This document shows, in pieces, positions 16,001-22,854 of a stretch of DNA of 64,000 nt. The stretch comes from Acidobacteriota bacterium (GTDB lineage Bacteria; Acidobacteriota; Terriglobia; Acidiferrales; UBA7541). The notes under the pieces were generated by a model. It did not search any database and was not told the origin of the DNA. It worked only from the letters and a program-made list of their open reading frames with translations. The stretch is taken from positions 141,842 through 205,841 of the forward strand of contig JABCZF010000004.1 in assembly GCA_013289825.1 (NCBI GenBank), written 5' to 3'. The translations under genes and the position numbers were made by a program. Positions within the stretch are counted from its first letter, which is position 1, and each line of letters opens with the position of its first letter.

Positions 16001-17130
16001 GCTCCCGCACCCGAGTGCTGGTGGTCGACGATTCCGCCCTCATGCGGAAACTCATTCCCGCGGTCCTCGCCCGCGATCCTTCTATCGAAGTTGTCGGCAC
16101 GGCCATGGACGGCTCTTTCGCTTTGAAGAAAATCGAAGAGTTGCATCCCGATGTCGTCACCCTCGATCTCGAAATGCCCCGCATGGACGGCATGGAAACT
16201 CTCCGGCTGATCATGCGTCGCGCTCCCATGCCAGTCGTACTGTTCAGCACCCATTCGAAAGAGGGCGGCTACGCCACTTTAAAGGCCCTCGCTCTCGGTG
16301 CCATCGACTTTGTCCAGAAGCCTCAGGATGCCGCCGCAGGACATCTCGATTCCATCGCTGATGAGCTGATCGAAAAAATCAAAGTTGCGAAGCGCGCCGC
16401 CGGGCGCAAATTGCCTGCCGCGGTAGTTTCCGATGATCCTCCCAGGACTAAAAAGAAAAAGTGCTCCCCAATTCCTCCGAATCGTGTTATCGCTATCGGC
16501 ATTTCCACCGGCGGTCCGAATGCTCTGCAATACGTTCTCTCGCAAATCCCGGCGGATTTTCCGGCAACTATCCTTATCGTTCAGCACATGCCGGAAGGCT
16601 TTACGGAAATGTTCGCAAAGCGCCTCGATGAATGCTGCGCTCTCGATGTTCAGGAAGCCCGCTCCGGTGATCTCCTCGTTGGCGGCCGCGTGCTCATCTG
16701 CCCGGGCAATCGTCACATCATGGCTCGTCACATGCCTCGCGGCGACATGGCGGTTCTTTCCGACGGCCCTCCTGTCAATGGCCACCGCCCGTCGGCAGAC
16801 GTTCTGTTTCATTCCGTCGCTCAGCAATTTGGCCTCACCGCGGTCGGTTTGTTGATGACCGGCATGGGTGAAGACGGCGCCGAAGGCCTGGGAGCGCTGC
16901 AAGCCGCCGGGGGCGTGACCCTGGCACAAAGCGAAGACACCTGCGTGGTGAGCGGCATGCCCCGCGCCGCCATCTCCAGGGGCTACGCCGACAAGGTCAT
17001 TCCACTGGAAGGTATTGCCGCGTTCCTGGTTCAGAATTACGGCGGAGATCGCTCCAGTTCAGAGAAGGTCGACAAGAACGACAAGAACGAGAAACCGGAA
17101 AGGACACCCGTTTCTTCCCAGCGCACATAG
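15997..17130 (+). CDS. cheB: CheB receptor methylesterase/deamidase response regulator
   Basis: Protein of 377 residues with an N-terminal receiver (phosphoacceptor D57 in VTLDLEMPRMDG) and a C-terminal methylesterase. The catalytic triad is visible as S170 in GISTGGP, H197 in QHMPEGFT and D293 in GMGEDGAEGL. It removes methyl groups from receptors to reset sensitivity when phosphorylated by CheA. It begins in an ATGA overlap with cheA. The last 25 residues are a charged Lys/Asp/Glu tail not needed by the fold. Confidence 0.96.
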   Translation: MSSRTRVLVVDDSALMRKLIPAVLARDPSIEVVGTAMDGSFALKKIEELHPDVVTLDLEMPRMDGMETLRLIMRRAPMPVVLFSTHSKEGGYATLKALALGAIDFVQKPQDAAAGHLDSIADELIEKIKVAKRAAGRKLPAAVVSDDPPRTKKKKCSPIPPNRVIAIGISTGGPNALQYVLSQIPADFPATILIVQHMPEGFTEMFAKRLDECCALDVQEARSGDLLVGGRVLICPGNRHIMARHMPRGDMAVLSDGPPVNGHRPSADVLFHSVAQQFGLTAVGLLMTGMGEDGAEGLGALQAAGGVTLAQSEDTCVVSGMPRAAISRGYADKVIPLEGIAAFLVQNYGGDRSSSEKVDKNDKNEKPERTPVSSQRT

Positions 17131-17156
17131 CAACGTGCCGGGAGAAGGAGAAGGCC

Positions 17157-17609
17157 ATGCAACAATTTGCCGCTCTGTTACGGAAAGACAATCAACCCGT
17201 TCGCTACCTCGTGGTGGACGACTCCGTCTTCGCTCGCAAGAACATCATCAAGATGATTGAAATGTTCGGCGGCGAAGTCGCCGGAGAAGCCGGCGATGGC
17301 CTCACCGCCATTGCGGAGTTCAATCGCACCAAGCCTGACATCGTGCTCATGGACATCACCATGCCGCAAATGGAAGGCATTGAGGCCGTCGAGCGCATCG
17401 TTCGTCAGCATGGCGACGCGCGCATCGTCATGGTCTCTTCGGTCGGCTACCAGGAAAACATCCTGGCCGCTCTCCAGAAGGGCGCGAAACACTTCGTGCA
17501 AAAACCCGTCAAGCCAGAAGTCCTTTACGAAATTCTCCGTTACGTTCTCGGTGACGATCCCAACGCTGCAGGCGCGCACGTGGCCCTCGCAGGAGAGCAC
17601 CGCGCATGA
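17157..17609 (+). CDS. CheY-like response regulator of the rightward chemotaxis operon
   Basis: Receiver of 150 residues with about 14 extra N-terminal residues. The acidic pair is in VVDDSVFARK, the phosphoacceptor is D66 in VLMDITMPQMEG, the switch residues are in VMVSSVGYQ and the lysine is in FVQKPVKPE. It is the most likely output regulator of CheA. A strong ribosome site (GGAGAAGGAGAAGG) precedes the ATG. The stop overlaps the cheX start by ATGA, tying this receiver to its phosphatase. Confidence 0.94.
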   Translation: MQQFAALLRKDNQPVRYLVVDDSVFARKNIIKMIEMFGGEVAGEAGDGLTAIAEFNRTKPDIVLMDITMPQMEGIEAVERIVRQHGDARIVMVSSVGYQENILAALQKGAKHFVQKPVKPEVLYEILRYVLGDDPNAAGAHVALAGEHRA

Positions 17610-18109
17610 GAATGGAACTCATTCAACCGTTTATCAACGCCGCCGACGCGGTCTTCGCAGAATCGCTCCAGGCGCCGACTAAAATTCTCGACCTCTCTAT
17701 GGACGAGGAAACCTATCGCCGCAAAGGCGTAGCCGCCCTGATCGCCATCAAGGGCGATATCGAGGGCCGCGTAATTCTTGATCTTTCAGCCGAAGTGGCC
17801 ATGAAAGTTGCCAGTCATCTTGCCGGCGAGGCGGTTCCCAGCAGCGATCAGGTGGTCCGCGAAACTGTATGCGAACTCGCGAACATGGTCATCGGCAACT
17901 CCGTCACGCTTCTCAACGACCAGGGCTTTCGCTTTAAAGTGTTTCCACCTGAGATTCACATGAACGAAGAAGGCCTGGCGGGCAGCATCGATACCGAAGC
18001 TATGGTGATAGCCATTGAAACTCCCTGCGGCCAAGCGTATCTCAACATCTCCATGCGCTATCTCCATCGCCGCCGTCAGGAACGCGACATAGCCTCAGTC
18101 ATAGATTAA
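17606..18109 (+). CDS. cheX: CheX-type CheY-phosphate phosphatase
   Basis: Protein of 167 residues of the CheC/CheX/FliY phosphatase fold. The active-site pattern E-x-x-N stands in ETVCELANMVIGNSV (E90, N93), one motif as in CheX rather than two as in CheC. Flanking segments VAALIAIKGDIEGRVILDL and a C-terminal MVIAIETPCGQAYLNISM match the beta-sheet of the family. It should shut off signalling by removing phosphate from the receiver whose gene it overlaps. It is the last gene of the operon, followed by a strong palindrome at 18118. Confidence 0.9.
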   Translation: MRMELIQPFINAADAVFAESLQAPTKILDLSMDEETYRRKGVAALIAIKGDIEGRVILDLSAEVAMKVASHLAGEAVPSSDQVVRETVCELANMVIGNSVTLLNDQGFRFKVFPPEIHMNEEGLAGSIDTEAMVIAIETPCGQAYLNISMRYLHRRRQERDIASVID

Positions 18110-18117
18110 TCCGTAAG

Positions 18118-18135
18118 GGCACGGCACGCCGTGCC
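18118..18135. repeat. Palindrome GGCACGGC-AC-GCCGTGCC after cheX
   Basis: Perfect 8-base inverted repeat with a two-base loop, nine bases after the cheX stop. It lacks a T-run, so it may be a REP-like element or act as an RNA hairpin ending the operon or stabilising its 3' end. Confidence 0.55.
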
Positions 18136-18254
18136 GGTCCGCTGCCAGGAGGCCTTCTCGCAGCCGCATGGTGGCCCATCGCAGGTCTGTTTTATAGCTT
18201 CTTTCAGAGCTCCTCGAGGAACAAGGCTCCGAGAACATCAGTCGAAATTCAACT

Positions 18255-19112
18255 TCAATCCGCCGAATCACTTGGCGGCCGAATATAAGCTGCTCCGTGT
18301 CTATACAAACCCGCCGCCGGAATCGCCTGCGAAAACACAATCCGTATGGGCACAAAAATCGCTCCATTCCCAGGCGTAAACGGCACCGCCACTTCCACCC
18401 GTGATCCCTCCGGATACTCGTTGCGGCTCCGAAAACTCAAGCCGCCCTTCGATAAGTCCTCGCAGACCGCCACTTCCTCCTGAAATCCTCGCTTGCGTAT
18501 ACACGCCAACACCCGCGCCTTCACGCGCGTCCGATTCCGCCGCGGTATGACGCGCTCCTCCACTGTCAAGGGATGCGCCGCGCCCTTTTCCTGCGTTTTG
18601 ATTTCCGCTTGCGCCTCAATCCATATCGAAGGGGTGTCACAATGTTTGCAAAGCCGCGCCACGCATTTTCGCACTTCGAACGACTTCAATTCCAACTCAT
18701 TCAAGTACACCACTTCGCGCCGCTGGCAAAATCCGCATTCCATCAACAGTCTCGCCAGCGCATCGTCCGCCTTGTATGCGGCAGGGAAGTCGATGTCCCA
18801 GAAATCCGCTCTCGGCTCCGTAATCTGAATCGCGTACAAGAAACCGTTCGGCTCAGAATCGATCTCCGCCATTACGCGCGCCCGCGCGGTCTTTACCAAA
18901 TCGCCTTCCATCCGCCGCAGCGTAATTTCCTGCCCCGCCGCCAGTTTTTCTTCGAGGCGCAATACTCCGCCGTTGCGGCTGACCAGCAGCGTCTCCGCGA
19001 TATGCTTCACCGCCGCTCCGTCGCTCTTGGTCCAGGAGGCCTCCACGGGCATCCGGAAACTCACGCGGTCGCTTTGCCGAAGTCCGTCGCTTCGCATGGT
19101 ATCGTTTAGCAT
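18255..19112 (-). CDS. Tandem PilZ protein with a cysteine-rich (zinc ribbon-like) middle
   Basis: Protein of 285 residues. An N-terminal PilZ-type unit (about 12-115) has RQSDRVSF and SRNGG. A central segment has paired cysteines, CGFC near residue 131 and CVARLCKHC about 27 residues later, suggesting a metal site. A second PilZ domain (about 185-280) has the full c-di-GMP signatures RRNRTR and DLSKGGLSF. No membrane segment is present. It is divergent from another PilZ gene at 19362 and adjacent to the chemotaxis operon, so a c-di-GMP-responsive link to motility is likely. The partner is unknown. Confidence 0.85.
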   Translation of the reverse strand: MLNDTMRSDGLRQSDRVSFRMPVEASWTKSDGAAVKHIAETLLVSRNGGVLRLEEKLAAGQEITLRRMEGDLVKTARARVMAEIDSEPNGFLYAIQITEPRADFWDIDFPAAYKADDALARLLMECGFCQRREVVYLNELELKSFEVRKCVARLCKHCDTPSIWIEAQAEIKTQEKGAAHPLTVEERVIPRRNRTRVKARVLACIRKRGFQEEVAVCEDLSKGGLSFRSRNEYPEGSRVEVAVPFTPGNGAIFVPIRIVFSQAIPAAGLYRHGAAYIRPPSDSAD

Positions 19113-19183
19113 AAGGGATTTCTGCTATCCAGATTAGCACCCCTTTCCCGCCCGGCGCCCTCTCATCACTTCCCTTTGTCGTA

Positions 19184-19308
19184 CCAACTAATATCTTGTG
19201 CTCGTGTACCCCCCGACGCGCCAAGCGCCCCCAACCTGTTACCTTTTCGCCCTACTTTCCCCTACGGACCCCCTATTTTTTGGCATCTCTGGCACCCTTA
19301 TTAGTTGG
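19184..19308. repeat. Ten-base inverted repeat spanning the divergent PilZ intergenic region
   Basis: CCAACTAATA at 19184-19193 is exactly repeated in inverse as TATTAGTTGG at 19299-19308, with 105 bases between. Both arms lie in the non-coding space between two divergent PilZ genes, one arm nearer each gene. A pair of binding sites for one regulator, possibly with DNA looping, is a reasonable reading. Confidence 0.45.
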
Positions 19309-19361
19309 AGGGGAAGGCCCTCCGCTACATCCTGACTCACTCTTCCCAGTCCCGAGTCACC

Positions 19362-19739
19362 ATGGGCAACCTAATTTTCATGAGCCACCGAACCACCGAT
19401 AGCGCGTCGCAAAAGACCAGCCTCCGCGACCGCCGCTATGCCATCCGTTTTCCGTTCGCTGCTGACGCGGAGGTCCTCGATCTGGAATCCGGCGCCCGCT
19501 CCGACGGCATCACCTCGGACATCTCCCTCGGCGGCGTTTTCGTCTGCACCAGCAAGCCCCTGGCCGTAAAGACCCGCGCGCGCGTGACCCTCAAGCGCAA
19601 AGGCGAAAGCGTCGAAGCCCTCGCCGTAGTCCGCATCGTCAAACCCAGAATCGGCATGGGCCTCGAATTCCTCGACGTCGAATCCAGTTCCAACGCCATC
19701 CTCACGCGCTGGCTGGACCAGCTCCGGCGTGCGCGCTGA
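19362..19739 (+). CDS. PilZ domain protein
   Basis: Single-domain c-di-GMP binding protein of about 125 residues. Both signatures are clear: RDRRYAIRFP gives the RxxxR arginines and DISLGGVFV gives D-x-S-x-x-G. Strands RARVTLKRKG, VVRIVKPRIGMGLEFLDV and a C-terminal helix complete the barrel. The start may be ATG 19362 or ATG 19380, and neither has a strong ribosome site. The gene is divergent from the tandem PilZ gene and shares its inverted-repeat intergenic region. Confidence 0.9.
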   Translation: MGNLIFMSHRTTDSASQKTSLRDRRYAIRFPFAADAEVLDLESGARSDGITSDISLGGVFVCTSKPLAVKTRARVTLKRKGESVEALAVVRIVKPRIGMGLEFLDVESSSNAILTRWLDQLRRAR

Positions 19740-19817
19740 AAAACGAATGGATGAGCGTCTTCGGCGCGTACGAATCGATGGGGAAGAGCGCTGGGGGTCG
19801 AGAGTCGAGGGTTTAGC

Positions 19818-20273
19818 TCATTCTGCAGGTTTGCCGCGCAACTGACGCAGTCTCGATTGCTGCTCGGGCGTCAGTTTGTTTTTTATGCGGACCATCAACG
19901 CAATTTGCGTGCGTTTCACTTCTCGTTCGGCGTTCAATACCTTGTCAAGCTGGGCCATCACCTGGGACTCATCCACGGGATTCTGCTTCAGCAGCATAAC
20001 CAGCGATTCCATCGCATCTTGAAGCTGGAACTGCAGTTCCGTAAAGCGCGTTTGCGCCTTGAGGACTTCCGCCCGCACATAATTGCGCTGTGGGTCGTCG
20101 AGCCCGATGGCTTTCTGATTCGCCAGCACCTGGTCCGGAGCAAATAAATTCTCCGCGATGGGATCCTGCGCTTGCGGCTGTTGAGCCCACGCCGCCATGC
20201 CGGCGAGCAGCGGCAGTGCCAACAACGCAAAACTCCTTGTCGAAGACGGTCGCCTATTCCTATTCCGTGTCAT
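19818..20273 (-). CDS. Periplasmic Spy/CpxP-like protein (second of cassette)
   Basis: Exported helical protein of 151 residues with a signal peptide (FALLALPLLAGMAAWAQ, cleavage near residue 31). The long helices include the family-style LTPEQQSRLRQL near the C-terminus. Spy/CpxP/CnrX relatives act as periplasmic chaperones or metal sensors. It begins in an ATGA overlap with the anti-sigma gene and is the last gene of the sigma cassette, so it may modulate the anti-sigma factor from the periplasm. Confidence 0.75.
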   Translation of the reverse strand: MTRNRNRRPSSTRSFALLALPLLAGMAAWAQQPQAQDPIAENLFAPDQVLANQKAIGLDDPQRNYVRAEVLKAQTRFTELQFQLQDAMESLVMLLKQNPVDESQVMAQLDKVLNAEREVKRTQIALMVRIKNKLTPEQQSRLRQLRGKPAE

Positions 20274-20806
20274 GGCTTTCGCTTCTCCTTCCTAACGCGA
20301 GCCGACTGGCCCGTACCGAAACCGCCGGTATCGAGGCGATAAAAAGTTTCGCCCAGGCGTGGCCTGCCCCTCAGCAATCCGTCATACGGCGAACGCAACA
20401 GCTCTCGCGTTGGAGGTTTCCACCTGGAAATCCCAGCGGCCGCGGAGAGCGCCCGCTCTGTTTCCTCGCGCTGTGCGCGATGCCTCCACGATATTCCGAG
20501 CGAGGCCGCCAAAAAGACCACCGCAGCGAATGCCGCGGCGATGGTTCTTCCCGTCGGCCCCCACCAGCGAGATTGCTCCGCCCGCGACGCGACCTCCGCC
20601 AGAATGCCAGCGGCGGCCTCCACGTCCGGCTCGGCGAATGCGAGTTGCTGGATACCGCGGTCCATCTCCCCAGTGAGCGATTGCAGCTTGGCCAACGCGG
20701 CGGAGCAGCTTCGACACTTCTGAAGATGCTCTTCAAGCCCCGGGTCTGCGGGCGCCCCGAGAGCAAACTCGGCAAGCGATTCGCGCCAGCGATCACAAGG
20801 TCTCAT
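20270..20806 (-). CDS. Membrane anti-sigma factor with zinc-binding ZAS-type N-terminus
   Basis: Protein of 178 residues. The N-terminal domain carries the zinc anti-sigma pattern (EEHLQKCRSCSAAL: histidine, then two cysteines separated by two residues). A single membrane helix (about 87-105, TIAAAFAAVVFLAASLGI) follows, then about 70 external residues. It should hold the ECF sigma factor inactive at the membrane. The reading frame overlaps the sigma gene upstream by 14 bases and the Spy-like gene downstream by 4, typical of a co-translated sigma/anti-sigma pair. Confidence 0.88.
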   Translation of the reverse strand: MRPCDRWRESLAEFALGAPADPGLEEHLQKCRSCSAALAKLQSLTGEMDRGIQQLAFAEPDVEAAAGILAEVASRAEQSRWWGPTGRTIAAAFAAVVFLAASLGISWRHRAQREETERALSAAAGISRWKPPTRELLRSPYDGLLRGRPRLGETFYRLDTGGFGTGQSARVRKEKRKP

Positions 20807-21389
20807 CAGAGAACACCTTTAGCAGCGCTTTCCGCGCCAAGTGAAGCCGCGAACGCACGGTGCCTTCCGGTATGTGCAGCACACCTGCAATGTCCCGGGT
20901 ATCCAATTCTTCGACAGCATTCAAAATCACCACCGCCCGCAATTTTTTCGGCAGCCGGTCGATCTCTGCCCTCAAGCGCCGCTTCATTTCGCGCTGCGCC
21001 ACAATGCTTTCGACATTCGTCTGTGCGTCCCCGTACATTTGGTGCCACGAAGTGTCCCGCCGTCGCGCCCGCGCAGCGGTCCTCCACCGGTTCAAAGCTA
21101 ACCGATAGGCCATCTGGGCCACCCACGCGCGAAACTTCTGCGGCTCGCGCAGCCCGGAAAGCTTGCGGTAGGCGCGGAAGAAGGCATCTTGCACGACCTC
21201 TTCCGCGTCCGCCCGATCGGAGAGCACGGCATTCGCAACGTGGAACACCAGGCGATGACATTCGCGTACTCGCTCGGCGAACTCACCGGCACTCTGCGCT
21301 TCATCGCCCAAGCTCGTAGACCAGCCGATCTCGCACTCTCCGCCTCGCAAGGCAACCAGGCATTGGGCAAATTTTATCGCTTCTGGCAC
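20793..21389 (-). CDS. ECF-type RNA polymerase sigma factor
   Basis: Sigma-70 family protein of 198 residues with only regions 2 and 4. Region 2 is seen in FHVANAVLSDRADAEEVVQDAFFRAYR and FRAWVAQMAYRLALNRWR. Region 4 is seen in LPKKLRAVVILNAVEELDTRDIAGVL and IPEGTVRSRLHLARKAL. The first 25 residues are not conserved. The start codon (GTG at 21389) has no clear ribosome site and overlaps the upstream Spy-like gene, so the true start may be downstream. It directs transcription of an envelope- or metal-stress regulon if the neighbours are a guide. Confidence 0.92.
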   Translation of the reverse strand: MPEAIKFAQCLVALRGGECEIGWSTSLGDEAQSAGEFAERVRECHRLVFHVANAVLSDRADAEEVVQDAFFRAYRKLSGLREPQKFRAWVAQMAYRLALNRWRTAARARRRDTSWHQMYGDAQTNVESIVAQREMKRRLRAEIDRLPKKLRAVVILNAVEELDTRDIAGVLHIPEGTVRSRLHLARKALLKVFSDETL

Positions 21390-21871
21390 GAAGGTGACGG
21401 CGGTGGCGGCACCAGGTACAGCGCCCGAAAGGCCCCTACCACTGGCTGAAGTTGTGACGCCACGGTTACCTCCTCCAGTTTTTGTTTTTGGTCCTGCGTA
21501 AGCAAGCCAGCAAACGCATTGTGAAAACCCTCGACCACTTGTGCGGCCTCGAGTTGAAGAACGTGCAGCTGCACAACCAGCTTGCCGATTTGCGCCGGTT
21601 CAGGATTCGTCTGGCTCAGCAAAAGGTCCAACTGCTGCTGTACCTCAGCGGATTGTTGCCCCAACGTTTCTAAAGTAGGCAGCACCTGCGTCAGCAGCGC
21701 TCCCATTTGCTCCACCTGCCCCGGCGTGAGCCCCAGAAACGAGGCCACCACCGCCGGAGGCGGTAGACCTGGCAAGCTCGTACTGGCGGTAGCGGGAACC
21801 GTACTCCCTATCATCTTCGGTGCGAAAAACAGCATGGCCGCAAACAACGTAATGAAACTGAGTTTTTTCAT
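21374..21871 (-). CDS. Periplasmic Spy/CpxP-like protein (first of cassette)
   Basis: Exported helical protein of 165 residues starting at MKKLSF with GGAGGAGG eight bases upstream. A signal peptide occupies about residues 1-22. The mature part has a FLGLTPGQVEQMGALLTQV segment and a second LLTQDQKQKLEEV, the LTxxQ repeats typical of Spy/CpxP. The proline-rich tail overlaps the sigma-factor gene by 16 bases. It is the first gene of the four-gene overlapping cassette and a candidate periplasmic sensor for the sigma system. Confidence 0.8.
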   Translation of the reverse strand: MKKLSFITLFAAMLFFAPKMIGSTVPATASTSLPGLPPPAVVASFLGLTPGQVEQMGALLTQVLPTLETLGQQSAEVQQQLDLLLSQTNPEPAQIGKLVVQLHVLQLEAAQVVEGFHNAFAGLLTQDQKQKLEEVTVASQLQPVVGAFRALYLVPPPPSPSCQKR

Positions 21872-22104
21872 GATGGATACCTCCTCCATTCTAAGATCAA
21901 GACACCGCCGCGGAGCGCTTTGTTCAGTCGCTCGGCAACCTTCTGAAGGATGTCCGTCCGCAACCGCCTCGGCGCAAGGTCACCCACTACACGCGCGGCA
22001 AATCGTGATAGTTTGAAAAAGAGCGAATCTATTCTCTGAGAAGGGAACCCGGACCATGGGCAGGACGCGTGCGCCCCGCACGAGAGTCTGCCTCCCCACC
22101 AACC

Positions 22105-22779
22105 ATGGCTCGTCGGAATCAAACAATTTGGCTAGTGGTCCTCGCGCTGGCTGTGGCTTTGCTCTGGTATTGGCAGCACCGACCGGCAACCCCGCGCGTG
22201 ATCCCGCAAGCGAATCTCGAGACCTTCAACGGCTGCGGCATGGAAGGTGACGCATCCAGCCCCGCTGTCCGCGAACTGAATCTCCTCAAGAATCGCTACA
22301 CCGCTCCCGAACCACGACAAATCGACCCACGCGTAACTCTCGCCGCCATGCTCGAACCAGGGGACGACCGCACTCGCTGGAACGATCACCACGCCGCCGA
22401 AATCACCGGCTATCTCTGGGAGGTAAAAGTCGGCGGTGTAGAAACCGTCAATTGCCACGCGGCCGACCCTCCGGAACGCGACACGCACATCGAACTGGTC
22501 CTCGACCCTATGAACGGCTCCGAAGACCGCCGTGTCATCGTGGAAGTCACCCCGCGCTCGCGCGCCCTCGCCAAACAGCGCGGTGAAGACTGGTCAACAC
22601 CCGCTCTGCGCGACCATTTCGACGGACGCTGGGTGCGCGTCCGCGGTTGGCTGCTCTTCGACACCGAACATCTCGCCCAGTCCATGAACACTGCCCCGGG
22701 TCGGCCGCGCGACTGGCGCGCCACCGCCTGGGAAATTCATCCGGTAACCTCCCTGGAAGTGATCGACCATCTCCGCTAA
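22105..22779 (+). CDS. Membrane-anchored protein of unknown function
   Basis: About 224 residues, not recognised. One N-terminal membrane helix (TIWLVVLALAVALLWYW, residues 7-23) anchors a periplasmic domain. Visible stretches include AAEITGYLWEVKVGGVETVNCHA, RDTHIELVLDP, RVIVEVTPRSR and a WVRVRGWLLFD motif, suggesting a beta-rich OB-like fold. A further ATG at 22069 is possible, but the methionine at 22105 directly precedes the membrane helix. It stands alone, convergent with the oxidoreductase gene at 22855. Confidence 0.7.
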   Translation: MARRNQTIWLVVLALAVALLWYWQHRPATPRVIPQANLETFNGCGMEGDASSPAVRELNLLKNRYTAPEPRQIDPRVTLAAMLEPGDDRTRWNDHHAAEITGYLWEVKVGGVETVNCHAADPPERDTHIELVLDPMNGSEDRRVIVEVTPRSRALAKQRGEDWSTPALRDHFDGRWVRVRGWLLFDTEHLAQSMNTAPGRPRDWRATAWEIHPVTSLEVIDHLR

Positions 22780-22854
22780 TCTCCCGTGCTTCACAACCCA
22801 TCGGGCGCTTTTTCCCGCGGTGTCTCTGCGCCTCTAGGTTCTTTGTCTTCCATC

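Noticed and set aside
20090..21319. A 409-residue plus-strand reading frame
   Set aside because: It is antisense to the sigma/anti-sigma cassette, has arginine/proline-rich composition and no family features; it is an artefact of high GC.
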